Source: Streptomyces venezuelae ATCC 10712 | GTDB lineage: Bacteria; Actinomycetota; Actinomycetes; Streptomycetales; Streptomycetaceae | DNA length: 64,000 nt | Reading direction: 5' to 3' | NCBI RefSeq assembly: GCF_008639165.1 | Contig: NZ_CP029197.1 | Location: 2,914,001-2,978,000, forward strand | Part shown: piece by piece, positions 43,355 through 49,972 of the stretch | Layout: each line of letters begins with the position of its first letter | Position numbering within the stretch: the stretch's first letter is position 1 | Translations under genes and position numbers: made by a program | The notes under the pieces: generated by a model | The model's database searches: none | What the model was told of the DNA's origin: nothing | The model's input: the letters and a program-made list of their open reading frames with translations, nothing else

Positions 43355-44659
43355 TCAGCCCGCCGGGGCGAAGACGGCGTCCATCTTCTTCGCGGCGTCG
43401 TCGGCCGCCGTCTTGACGTCCTTCCGGCCGCTGACGACCTCCTGGAACATCGTGGGCAGGACGAGGGAGGCGTCGATCTGGCCCCAGCCGGGGGACGCCG
43501 GGACGAACTTGGCGCCCGCGCCGAGGGTGTCGATGAAGGGCTTCACGAAGGGCTGGCGCCGGGCGGCCGCGGTCCGGACGTCGGTGTACGTGGGGAGGAA
43601 GCCCATCGCGTCGAAGAGCCTGCCCTGGGTCTCCTTGCCGGTGAGGGACTTGAGGAGGTCGACGGCGAGGCTGCGGTGCGAGGTGCTCTTGAGGACGCCG
43701 ATGTTGTTGCCGCCGGCGAAGGCGGGGGCGATGGAGCCGGGGGTGGTGCCGGGCAGCGGGACGACGGCGTACTTGCCCTTGACGGTGCCGGCTTCGACGG
43801 CGGCGTGGCTGAAGTCGCCGCCGATGGCCATGGCGGCCTTGCCGGAGGCGAAGGCGGTGACGGTGGCGTTGCCGCCCATCTGGGCGCACTTGGCGGCGGG
43901 GCAGTTGTCGTCGCCGAAGAGCGAGGTGTAGGTGCTGATGCCGGTGCGGGCGGCCTCGCTGTTGACGGCGGCTTTGTACGTGTCGCCGTTCGCGGTGGCG
44001 AGTTCGCCGCCGGCCGCCCAGACGAAGGGCATGGCGCCGTAGGTGTAGGCGCCGCCGACGGCTATGCCGTACAGCTCGGGCCTGGCCTTGCGGATCTTCT
44101 TGGCGGTGGAGACGAGTACGGCCTGGCTCTTGGGGGCGGTGAGGCCGAGTTCCTTGAAGACGTCGGTGCGGTAGTAGAGGGCGCGGACGCCGACGAAGAG
44201 GGGGGCGCCGTAGACCTTGCCGCCGACGGTGACGGACTGCTTGGCGGTGGGGTCGGTGTCCTTGGCCTCGTCCCAGGCGGCGAACTCGGCGCTGATGTCG
44301 GCGAGTCCGCCGTCCTTGACGTATCCGGCGGTGTCGGTGTTGCCGTACTCGATGAGGTCGGGCGCCGACTTGGGGTCGTTGAAGGCGGCCTTGACGCGCT
44401 GGGCGCGGGTTTCGACGGGGATGTACTCGACCTCGACCTCGGCGCCCTGGTGCTGCTTCTCGAAGGCGGCGACGGCCTGGTCGACGACCTGTTCCTTGGG
44501 CTTGTTGCCGACTTCCTGGAAGAGCCAGACGCGCAGGGTGCCGGTCTTCTCGTCGGTGGTGGCCTTGCCGTCGGAGGTCTGGGGTGCGCAGGCGGTGGCG
44601 GTCAGGCCGGCCAGCAGGAGTGCGGCGGCCGGGGCGGTGACGCGGGCAGGAAGTTTCAT
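43355..44659 (-). CDS. Sugar-binding lipoprotein of ABC transporter
   Basis: 434 residues. MKLPARVTAPAAALLLAG and lipobox TATAC anchor it outside the membrane; the ATG is preceded by GGAGGGGAA. Family 1 extracellular solute-binding features: GTLRVWLFQEVGNKPKEQVV at the start of the mature domain, EYGNTDTAGYV, and GKAAMAIGGDFSHAAV. First gene of the importer operon ending with the GH20 gene, so chitobiose or related GlcNAc oligomers are the likely ligands. A strong inverted repeat lies just upstream. Confidence 0.9.
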   Translation of the reverse strand: MKLPARVTAPAAALLLAGLTATACAPQTSDGKATTDEKTGTLRVWLFQEVGNKPKEQVVDQAVAAFEKQHQGAEVEVEYIPVETRAQRVKAAFNDPKSAPDLIEYGNTDTAGYVKDGGLADISAEFAAWDEAKDTDPTAKQSVTVGGKVYGAPLFVGVRALYYRTDVFKELGLTAPKSQAVLVSTAKKIRKARPELYGIAVGGAYTYGAMPFVWAAGGELATANGDTYKAAVNSEAARTGISTYTSLFGDDNCPAAKCAQMGGNATVTAFASGKAAMAIGGDFSHAAVEAGTVKGKYAVVPLPGTTPGSIAPAFAGGNNIGVLKSTSHRSLAVDLLKSLTGKETQGRLFDAMGFLPTYTDVRTAAARRQPFVKPFIDTLGAGAKFVPASPGWGQIDASLVLPTMFQEVVSGRKDVKTAADDAAKKMDAVFAPAG

Positions 44660-44681
44660 GGCGTTCCCCTCCAAGTGCGTG

Positions 44682-44700
44682 CGTTGCAGCATGTGCAACG
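44682..44700. promoter_or_regulatory. CGTTGCA-N5-TGCAACG operator upstream of sugar importer operon
   Basis: A perfect 7-bp inverted repeat with 5-base spacer, 23-41 bases before the binding-protein start. It has the size and symmetry of a LacI/GntR/ROK-type site but differs from the DasR consensus as I know it (ACTGGTCTAGACCACT). It probably gives substrate-induced control of the importer and hexosaminidase. Confidence 0.6.
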
Positions 44701-44783
44701 ACCGTTTCGCGCTGCACAACACGCGTGAGGTTAGGCGCGTCTCCGCCGACCAGACAAGAGGTCTCGACCACTCAGACGCGAAA

Positions 44784-44825
44784 CGGCCCCCGTCACACGT
44801 ACCGAAGTACGCGTGACGGGGGCCG
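44784..44825 (-). terminator. Strong terminator downstream of the DUF3039 gene
   Basis: CGGCCCCCGTCAC and GTGACGGGGGCCG with an inner CGTAC/GTACG pair and loop CGAA, giving a stem of about 18 bp with one mismatch. It lies 20 bases past the stop codon and insulates the sugar importer operon. Confidence 0.8.
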
Positions 44826-44844
44826 TCCCGGCGTCAGGACCGGA

Positions 44845-45132
44845 CTACTTGTCCTTGCCGCCCTTGTCCTTGTCGCCACCGCCGGCGCCCATGGAGTCGT
44901 AGATCTCCTTGCACATCGGACAGACCGGGTACTTCTTGGGGTCGCGCCCCGGCACCCAGACCTTTCCGCACAGCGCCACGACGGGCGTGCCGTCCAGGGC
45001 GCTCGCCATGATCTTGTCCTTCTGGACGTAATGGGCGTAGCGCTCGTGGTCGCCGTCACCGTGGGACACCTGCGGCGTCGGCTCGACGAGGGTTCCCGTA
45101 CCTGCCCCGCGCTCGGGCTCGAGAGTGCTCAT
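44845..45132 (-). CDS. DUF3039 family protein
   Basis: 95 residues from ATG 45132. It matches the conserved actinobacterial DUF3039 pattern: HYVQKDKIMASALDGTPVVALCGKVWVPGRDP, then KYPVCPMCKEIYD with a CPxC pair. Together with the upstream Cys this suggests zinc binding. A Lys/Gly/Asp tail follows. Function unknown. It follows yqgE on the same strand with a 28-base gap, so they are probably cotranscribed. Confidence 0.85.
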   Translation of the reverse strand: MSTLEPERGAGTGTLVEPTPQVSHGDGDHERYAHYVQKDKIMASALDGTPVVALCGKVWVPGRDPKKYPVCPMCKEIYDSMGAGGGDKDKGGKDK

Positions 45133-45160
45133 AACCGCCAAGGGTACTGAACCCGGGACC

Positions 45161-45730
45161 TCAGTTCAGGGACGGGTCGTCCGGGTACGTCGCGATCATC
45201 GCCAGCTCGCCGCGCTGCCGGCGGAGCACCTGGCGCCAGAGCGTCTCGGGGCGCGGCGAGGAGACGTCGCCGGGCTCCGACTCCACGACGTACCAGGCGC
45301 CGTCACCGAGCTCGGACTCCAGCTGGCCGGGGCCCCAGCCGGCGTACCCGGCGAAGATCCGCAGCGAACCGAGGGCGGGTCCGAGCAGCTCGGGCGGGGT
45401 CTCCAGATCGACCAGGCCGATCGCCCCGTACACCCTGCGCCAGCCGAGCGGGCCCTCGTCGCCGGGGATCACGGCGACGCCGAGCGCCGCGTCGAGCGAG
45501 ACGGGGCCGCCCTGGAAGACGACGTCGGGTTCGCCGGCGAGTCCGGCCCAGGGGGCGAGGATGTCGCCGACGGTCACCGGCGTCGGCCGGTTCAGGACCA
45601 CGCCGAGCGAGCCCTCGTCGTCGTGGTCGAGCAGCAGCACCACCGCGCGGTCGAAATTCGGGTCCGCGAGGGCGGGCGTCGCGACGAGCAGCCGTCCTGT
45701 GAGCGAGGACACCTCGGTCATGCGACACAT
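45161..45730 (-). CDS. YqgE/AlgH family protein
   Basis: 189 residues. Typical family blocks: LTGRLLVATPALADPNFDRAVVLLLDHD, GVVLNRPT, VFQGGPVSLDAALGV and FAGYAGWGPGQLESELGDGAW. Full-length compared with the usual about 185 residues. The molecular role is not established; AlgH was first described as an alginate regulator in Pseudomonas. It lies upstream of the DUF3039 gene and divergent from murA. Confidence 0.9.
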   Translation of the reverse strand: MCRMTEVSSLTGRLLVATPALADPNFDRAVVLLLDHDDEGSLGVVLNRPTPVTVGDILAPWAGLAGEPDVVFQGGPVSLDAALGVAVIPGDEGPLGWRRVYGAIGLVDLETPPELLGPALGSLRIFAGYAGWGPGQLESELGDGAWYVVESEPGDVSSPRPETLWRQVLRRQRGELAMIATYPDDPSLN

Positions 45731-46064
45731 GATCCCGCATCTTCGGCGTTCGTGGGGGCCGTCGGCGGCCCGGCGGGGCGTGATGGCGGGAAGTCGCCGA
45801 CCGCCGCGGAGCGGATCGCCGTCCTTCGCAGATCAGCTCGGTGACCCTCACGGATCGGCGGGTCGGGGCGCCGTGGCCGGGAGGGGCCGGTCGGCCGTCC
45901 CGGCCGCCGAAGCGGACGGTGACGCTCCGCAAGATCTCGGGAACAGAGGGTGTTGTGCCGAATTCATTACATCTGACAGGCCCCCCGGAGCCGCCAAGAG
46001 AGGTCTCATGGCCCCTTACCCTTTTCACTGGCCACCCGACCGACGACTCCGGAACGCGAGATTC
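45731..46064. other. Divergent region between yqgE and murA
   Basis: No gene. An A+T-rich patch at about 45950-45980 (GTGTTGTGCCGAATTCATTA) probably contains the murA promoter but no clean -35/-10 pair could be assigned. An in-frame ATG at 46008 with AGAGAGG upstream is an alternative murA start. Confidence 0.4.
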
Positions 46065-47411
46065 ATGACCGGCACAGACAGCCATGATGTACTGCTCGTC
46101 CATGGCGGAACCCCGCTGGAGGGCGAGATCCGCGTCCGCGGCGCGAAGAACCTCGTGCCCAAGGCGATGGTCGCCGCCCTGCTCGGCAGCGGACCGAGCC
46201 GCCTGCGCAACGTGCCCGACATCCGTGACGTCCGCGTCGTCCGCGGGCTGCTCCAGCTGCACGGAGTGACGGTCCGCCCGGGCGAGGAGCCCGGCGAGCT
46301 CGTCCTCGACCCGACGCACGTCGAGTCCGCCAACGTGGCTGACATCGATGCCCACGCCGGTTCGTCGCGCATCCCGATCCTCTTCTGCGGCCCGCTGCTG
46401 CACCGCCTCGGCCACGCCTTCATCCCGGGCCTGGGCGGCTGCGACATCGGCGGCCGGCCCATCGACTTCCACTTCGACGTGCTGCGCCAGTTCGGCGCCA
46501 CCATCGAGAAGCGGGCGGACGGGCAGTACCTGGAGGCCCCGCAGCGGCTCCGCGGCTGCAAGATCCGGCTGCCGTACCCCTCCGTCGGCTCGACCGAGCA
46601 GGTGCTGCTCACGGCGGTGCTCGCCGAGGGCGTCACCGAGCTGTCGAACGCCGCCGTGGAGCCCGAGATCGAGGACCTCATCTGCGTGCTGCAGAAGATG
46701 GGCGCGATCATCTCCATGGACACCGACCGGACCATCCGGATCACCGGTGTCGACAAGCTCGACGGCTACACCCACCGGGCGCTCCCGGACCGCCTGGAGG
46801 CGGCCTCCTGGGCGTCCGCGGCGCTGGCGACCGAGGGCAACATCTACGTGCGCGGCGCCCAGCAGCGCTCGATGATGACCTTCCTCAACACGTACCGGAA
46901 GGTCGGCGGCGCCTTCGAGATCGACGACGAGGGCATCCGCTTCTGGCACCCGGGCGGCTCGCTCAACGCGATCCACCTGGAGACGGACGTGCACCCCGGC
47001 TTCCAGACGGACTGGCAGCAGCCGCTGGTGGTGGCCCTGACGCAGGCCGCCGGCCTCTCCATCGTCCACGAGACGGTGTACGAGTCCCGGCTCGGCTTCA
47101 CCTCCGCGCTCAACCAGATGGGCGCCCACATCCAGCTGTACCGCGAGTGCCTCGGCGGCTCCGACTGCCGCTTCGGCCAGCGGAACTTCCTGCACTCGGC
47201 GGTCGTGTCCGGCCCGACGAAGCTGCAGGGCGCCGACCTGGTCATCCCCGACCTGCGCGGCGGCTTCTCGTACCTGATCGCGGCGCTCGCGGCCCAGGGC
47301 ACCTCCCGGGTGCACGGCATCGAGCTGATCAACCGCGGCTACGAGAACTTCATGGAGAAGCTCGTCGAGCTCGGCGCCAAGGTCGAGCTCCCCGGCAGCG
47401 CGCTGGTCTGA
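46065..47411 (+). CDS. murA: UDP-N-acetylglucosamine 1-carboxyvinyltransferase
   Basis: 448 residues from MTGTDSHDVLLVHGG; a start at 46008 (19 extra residues) has a better ribosome-binding site and cannot be excluded. It catalyses the first committed step of peptidoglycan synthesis, transferring enolpyruvate from PEP to UDP-GlcNAc in the cytoplasm. GAKNLVPKAMVAALL is the substrate-binding N-terminal block; the catalytic-loop Cys is present in LGGCDIGGRPID (Cys126), so it is not the Asp form that confers fosfomycin resistance in mycobacteria. DLRGGFSYLIAALAAQG is the C-terminal block. Ends with a double terminator. Confidence 0.95.
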   Translation: MTGTDSHDVLLVHGGTPLEGEIRVRGAKNLVPKAMVAALLGSGPSRLRNVPDIRDVRVVRGLLQLHGVTVRPGEEPGELVLDPTHVESANVADIDAHAGSSRIPILFCGPLLHRLGHAFIPGLGGCDIGGRPIDFHFDVLRQFGATIEKRADGQYLEAPQRLRGCKIRLPYPSVGSTEQVLLTAVLAEGVTELSNAAVEPEIEDLICVLQKMGAIISMDTDRTIRITGVDKLDGYTHRALPDRLEAASWASAALATEGNIYVRGAQQRSMMTFLNTYRKVGGAFEIDDEGIRFWHPGGSLNAIHLETDVHPGFQTDWQQPLVVALTQAAGLSIVHETVYESRLGFTSALNQMGAHIQLYRECLGGSDCRFGQRNFLHSAVVSGPTKLQGADLVIPDLRGGFSYLIAALAAQGTSRVHGIELINRGYENFMEKLVELGAKVELPGSALV

Positions 47412-47416
47412 GGCGT

Positions 47417-47440
47417 GTGCGGGCCCTGAGGGGCCCGCAC
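47417..47440 (+). terminator. Hairpin 1 after murA
   Basis: GTGCGGGCCC and GGGCCCGCAC, a perfect 10-bp stem with a TGAG loop, starting 6 bases past the stop. Confidence 0.7.
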
Positions 47441-47449
47441 ACGGCCATA

Positions 47450-47490
47450 CGAAAGGGCGGCCACCCCCTGACAGGGTGGCCGCCCTTTCG
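47450..47490. terminator. Bidirectional terminator between murA and hup
   Basis: CGAAAGGGCGGCCACCC and GGGTGGCCGCCCTTTCG pair perfectly (17 bp) around a 7-base loop. The flanking AAA/TTT inside the stem provides U-rich ends on both strands. Confidence 0.88.
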
Positions 47491-47506
47491 TCGCCTCTAG
47501 GCTGCC

Positions 47507-47788
47507 TTACTTGCCCTTGGCGGCTTCCTTGAGCTTCGAGCCCGCGGAGACCTTCACGCTGTAGCCGGCCGGGATGTCGATCGGGTCGCCGGTCTGCGGG
47601 TTACGAGCGGTGCGAGCGGCACGGTGGGTGCGCTCGAAGGTCAGGAAGCCGGGGATGGTGACCTTCTCGTCGCCCTTGGCGACGACCTCACCGACGGTCT
47701 CGGCGAGAGCGGCCAGCACGGCGTCGGCGTCCTTGCGGGTCACCTCGGCGCGGTCGGCCAGGGCGGCCACCAGCTCACTGCGGTTCAT
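47507..47788 (-). CDS. hup: HU-family nucleoid protein
   Basis: 93 residues: MNRSELVAALADRAEVTRKDADAVL, then GFLTFERTHRAARTARNPQTG, the DNA-intercalating beta-arm with Pro in RNPQTGDPIDIP. Full-length type I HU (HupA-like) without the Lys-rich tail of the second Streptomyces HU. It bends and compacts DNA during vegetative growth. It has its own transcription unit with a 300-base upstream region. Confidence 0.95.
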   Translation of the reverse strand: MNRSELVAALADRAEVTRKDADAVLAALAETVGEVVAKGDEKVTIPGFLTFERTHRAARTARNPQTGDPIDIPAGYSVKVSAGSKLKEAAKGK

Positions 47789-48100
47789 GTTGTTACTCCC
47801 GTGTTCTTCTTGCCTGTGAGGCGTGCCACGCGGCGGAAGCCGCGTGATTGGGTACAGCGAAGCCGATGCTGCCAGGGCCTTCGGACAGTCCCCGGACCCG
47901 GGTCTAATGACAGACCCTCGCGCCCAAACACGCATCCTGCCCCCACCAGCGGCGGGAACGCCAATCCGGCACCCCCTGGGGTCACACGAAAAGCGCCGGA
48001 GCCCCGTGGTGGTGACGTGTCGTCGACTCCGCGAAAACCACGCGGAGCCGAAAAGCAACCCTAAAGGCGGGTTTACGCCTCCGCGAATCGCGACGCGCCG
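47789..48100. other. Upstream region of hup
   Basis: Non-coding. A CTCCGCG/CGCGGAG hairpin (48027-48047) lies downstream of the malic enzyme gene and may terminate it. No promoter could be assigned with confidence. Confidence 0.4.
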
Positions 48101-49531
48101 TCAGCGCCCGGTGGGCGCCTGGCCGCCGGCCGCCGCCTTGGCCGCGTTGCGCACGGCTCCGGCGACCGCGCCCGCGACCTTGTCGTTGAAGACCGACGGG
48201 ATGATGTAGTTCGGGTTCAGCTCGTCCTCGGAGACGACGCCGGCGAGGGCCGTGGCGGCCGCCAGCATCATCTCCGTGTTGACCGTACGGGACTGGGCGT
48301 CCAGGAGGCCGCGGAAGACACCCGGGAAGACCAGCACGTTGTTGATCTGGTTCGGGAAGTCCGAGCGGCCGGTGGCGACGACGGCGGCCGTCTGGCGGGC
48401 GGCGGCCGGGTCGACCTCCGGGTCGGGGTTCGCGAGCGCGAACACGATCGCGTCGTCCGCCATCGCGGCGACGTCCTCCGCGCCGAGCAGGTTCGGGGCC
48501 GAGACGCCGATGAAGACGTCCGCGCCGACCACGGCCTGCTTGAGGGTGCCGGTGACGCCCTCGGGGTTGGTGTTGTCGGCGATCCAGCGCAGCGGCGAGT
48601 CGGCCGGGGCGGCCACCAGGTCCTCACGGCCGGCGTGCACGACGCCGTGGATGTCGGCGACGACGGCGTGCTTGACGCCCGCGGCCAGCAGGAGCTTCAG
48701 GATGGCCGTACCGGCGGCGCCCGCACCGGACATGACGACCCGTACGTCGCCGATGCCCTTGTTGACCACGCGGAGCGCGTTGGTCAGGGCGGCGAGGACG
48801 ACGATGGCGGTGCCGTGCTGGTCGTCGTGGAAGACCGGGATGTCGAGGGCCTCGCGGAGCCGGGCCTCGATCTCGAAGCAGCGGGGCGCGGAGATGTCCT
48901 CCAGGTTGATGCCCGCGAAGCCGGGGGCGATCGCCTTGACGATCGCGACGATCTCGTCGGTGTCCTGGGTGTCGAGGCAGATCGGCCAGGCGTCGATGTC
49001 GGCGAAGCGCTTGAATAGGGCCGCCTTGCCCTCCATGACGGGCATCGCGGCCATCGGGCCGATGTTGCCGAGGCCGAGGACGGCGGAGCCGTCGGTGACG
49101 ACCGCGACGGTGTTGCGCTTGATGGTGAGGCGGCGGGCGTCCTCGGGGTTCTCGGCGATCGCCATGCACACGCGGGCGACGCCCGGGGTGTAGATCATGG
49201 AGAGGTCGTCACGGTTGCGGATGGGGTGCTTGGACGCCATCTCGATCTTGCCGCCGAGGTGCATCAGGAACGTACGGTCGGAGACCTTGCCGAGGACGAC
49301 GCCCTCGATGGTGCGCAGCTGGGCGACGATCTCGTCGGCGTGCGCGGTGGAGGTCGCGGCGATGGTGACGTCGATGCGGAGCTTCTCGTGGCCGGAGGCG
49401 GTCACGTCGAGGCCGGTGACGGATCCGCCGTGGGACTCCACCGCCGTGGTGAGCTGGGAGACCGCGGTTCCGCTCGCGGGAACCTCCAGCCGGACCGTCA
49501 TCGAGTACGAGACGCTGGGCGCCGTTGCCAT
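48101..49531 (-). CDS. NAD(P)-dependent malic enzyme with N-terminal ACT-like domain
   Basis: 476 residues. It decarboxylates malate to pyruvate, linking the TCA cycle to acetyl-CoA supply. Residues about 5-80 (YSMTVRLEVPASGTAVSQLTT) form an ACT-type domain, giving possible allosteric control. The catalytic part has IYTPGVARVCMAIAENP, LDTQDTDEIVAIVKAIAPGF, NLEDISAPRCFEIEARLREAL, FHDDQHGTAIVVLAAL and the Rossmann motif VVMSGAGAAGTAIL. Start ATG 49531 with AGGAA upstream. A conspicuous inverted repeat and a structured RNA lie upstream. Confidence 0.92.
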   Translation of the reverse strand: MATAPSVSYSMTVRLEVPASGTAVSQLTTAVESHGGSVTGLDVTASGHEKLRIDVTIAATSTAHADEIVAQLRTIEGVVLGKVSDRTFLMHLGGKIEMASKHPIRNRDDLSMIYTPGVARVCMAIAENPEDARRLTIKRNTVAVVTDGSAVLGLGNIGPMAAMPVMEGKAALFKRFADIDAWPICLDTQDTDEIVAIVKAIAPGFAGINLEDISAPRCFEIEARLREALDIPVFHDDQHGTAIVVLAALTNALRVVNKGIGDVRVVMSGAGAAGTAILKLLLAAGVKHAVVADIHGVVHAGREDLVAAPADSPLRWIADNTNPEGVTGTLKQAVVGADVFIGVSAPNLLGAEDVAAMADDAIVFALANPDPEVDPAAARQTAAVVATGRSDFPNQINNVLVFPGVFRGLLDAQSRTVNTEMMLAAATALAGVVSEDELNPNYIIPSVFNDKVAGAVAGAVRNAAKAAAGGQAPTGR

Positions 49532-49614
49532 GGCCGAGTTCCTCTGCTTTCCCTGAGCTTCGTTGCTACGCCGCCCCGGCTGGTTGCCCGGCGGCGCCCT
49601 CCGATGGTCGCACC

Positions 49615-49633
49615 TACCTGCCGGTAGCAGGTA
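49615..49633. promoter_or_regulatory. TACCTGC-CGGTA-GCAGGTA inverted repeat, candidate operator
   Basis: A perfect 7-bp inverted repeat with a 5-base spacer, 84-102 bases upstream of the malic enzyme start and next to an A+T-rich patch (ATTTTGTTTTCGG) likely to contain its promoter. It has the dimensions of a dimeric repressor site; no dedicated regulator is adjacent. Confidence 0.5.
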
Positions 49634-49695
49634 ATGCGGTCATTTTGTTTTCGGAAAGTAGTTTCCACCATACGAGAACCTCTGGGGAAACAGAA

Positions 49696-49728
49696 GAGGT
49701 CCCCGTCACCAGCGGTGACGGGGACCTC
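49696..49728 (-). terminator. Intrinsic terminator of the structured RNA
   Basis: GAGGTCCCCGTCACC and GGTGACGGGGACCTC, a perfect 15-bp stem with a 3-base loop. On the minus strand it is followed by TTCTGTTT, an unusually good U tract for Streptomyces. It stands between the structured RNA and the malic enzyme promoter region. Confidence 0.85.
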
Positions 49729-49748
49729 AACTTCGTACGTACATCTAA

Positions 49749-49839
49749 GTGGCACCGACCCGCCATGCTCGCCTCGCGGCAAGTGGTCCCTCTGAGGGAC
49801 GAAGGTTGGGCCCGGGGGCTTGGATCGAGCCGGTGCCAC
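49749..49839 (-). ncRNA. Candidate structured small RNA or leader RNA
   Basis: A 91-base element closed by GTGGCACCG/CGGTGCCAC. Inside are a GTCCCT-CAG-AGGGAC hairpin, further pairable G/C segments and A-rich unpaired stretches. The minus strand is preferred because the strong terminator with U tract follows 20 bases on. It is downstream of the HelD gene and upstream of the malic enzyme gene. It has no credible coding content. I have an unverified recollection of a small RNA reported in the equivalent S. coelicolor interval. It could be an independent sRNA or a terminator-type riboswitch. Confidence 0.6.
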
Positions 49840-49972
49840 GACAAGGCTAACAAACCACCCTGCGTGGTGATTCCAGCGCCACAGGTTGACCTGAAATCAG
49901 CCCTCGCCCGGCAGCCCGGGTCAGCCCAGTCAGGCCGTGGTCCAGCCGCGGCCAGACCACGGCCAGGCCCGG

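Noticed and set aside
46065..47411. murA as a fosfomycin-resistant variant
   Set aside because: The catalytic-loop residue is Cys (LGGCDIG), not the Asp seen in resistant mycobacterial MurA.
49614..49853. Small open frame starting MLALSWHRLD over the structured RNA
   Set aside because: It runs through the closing helix and terminator, has no ribosome-binding site and poor codon bias; the conserved-looking structure explains the region better.
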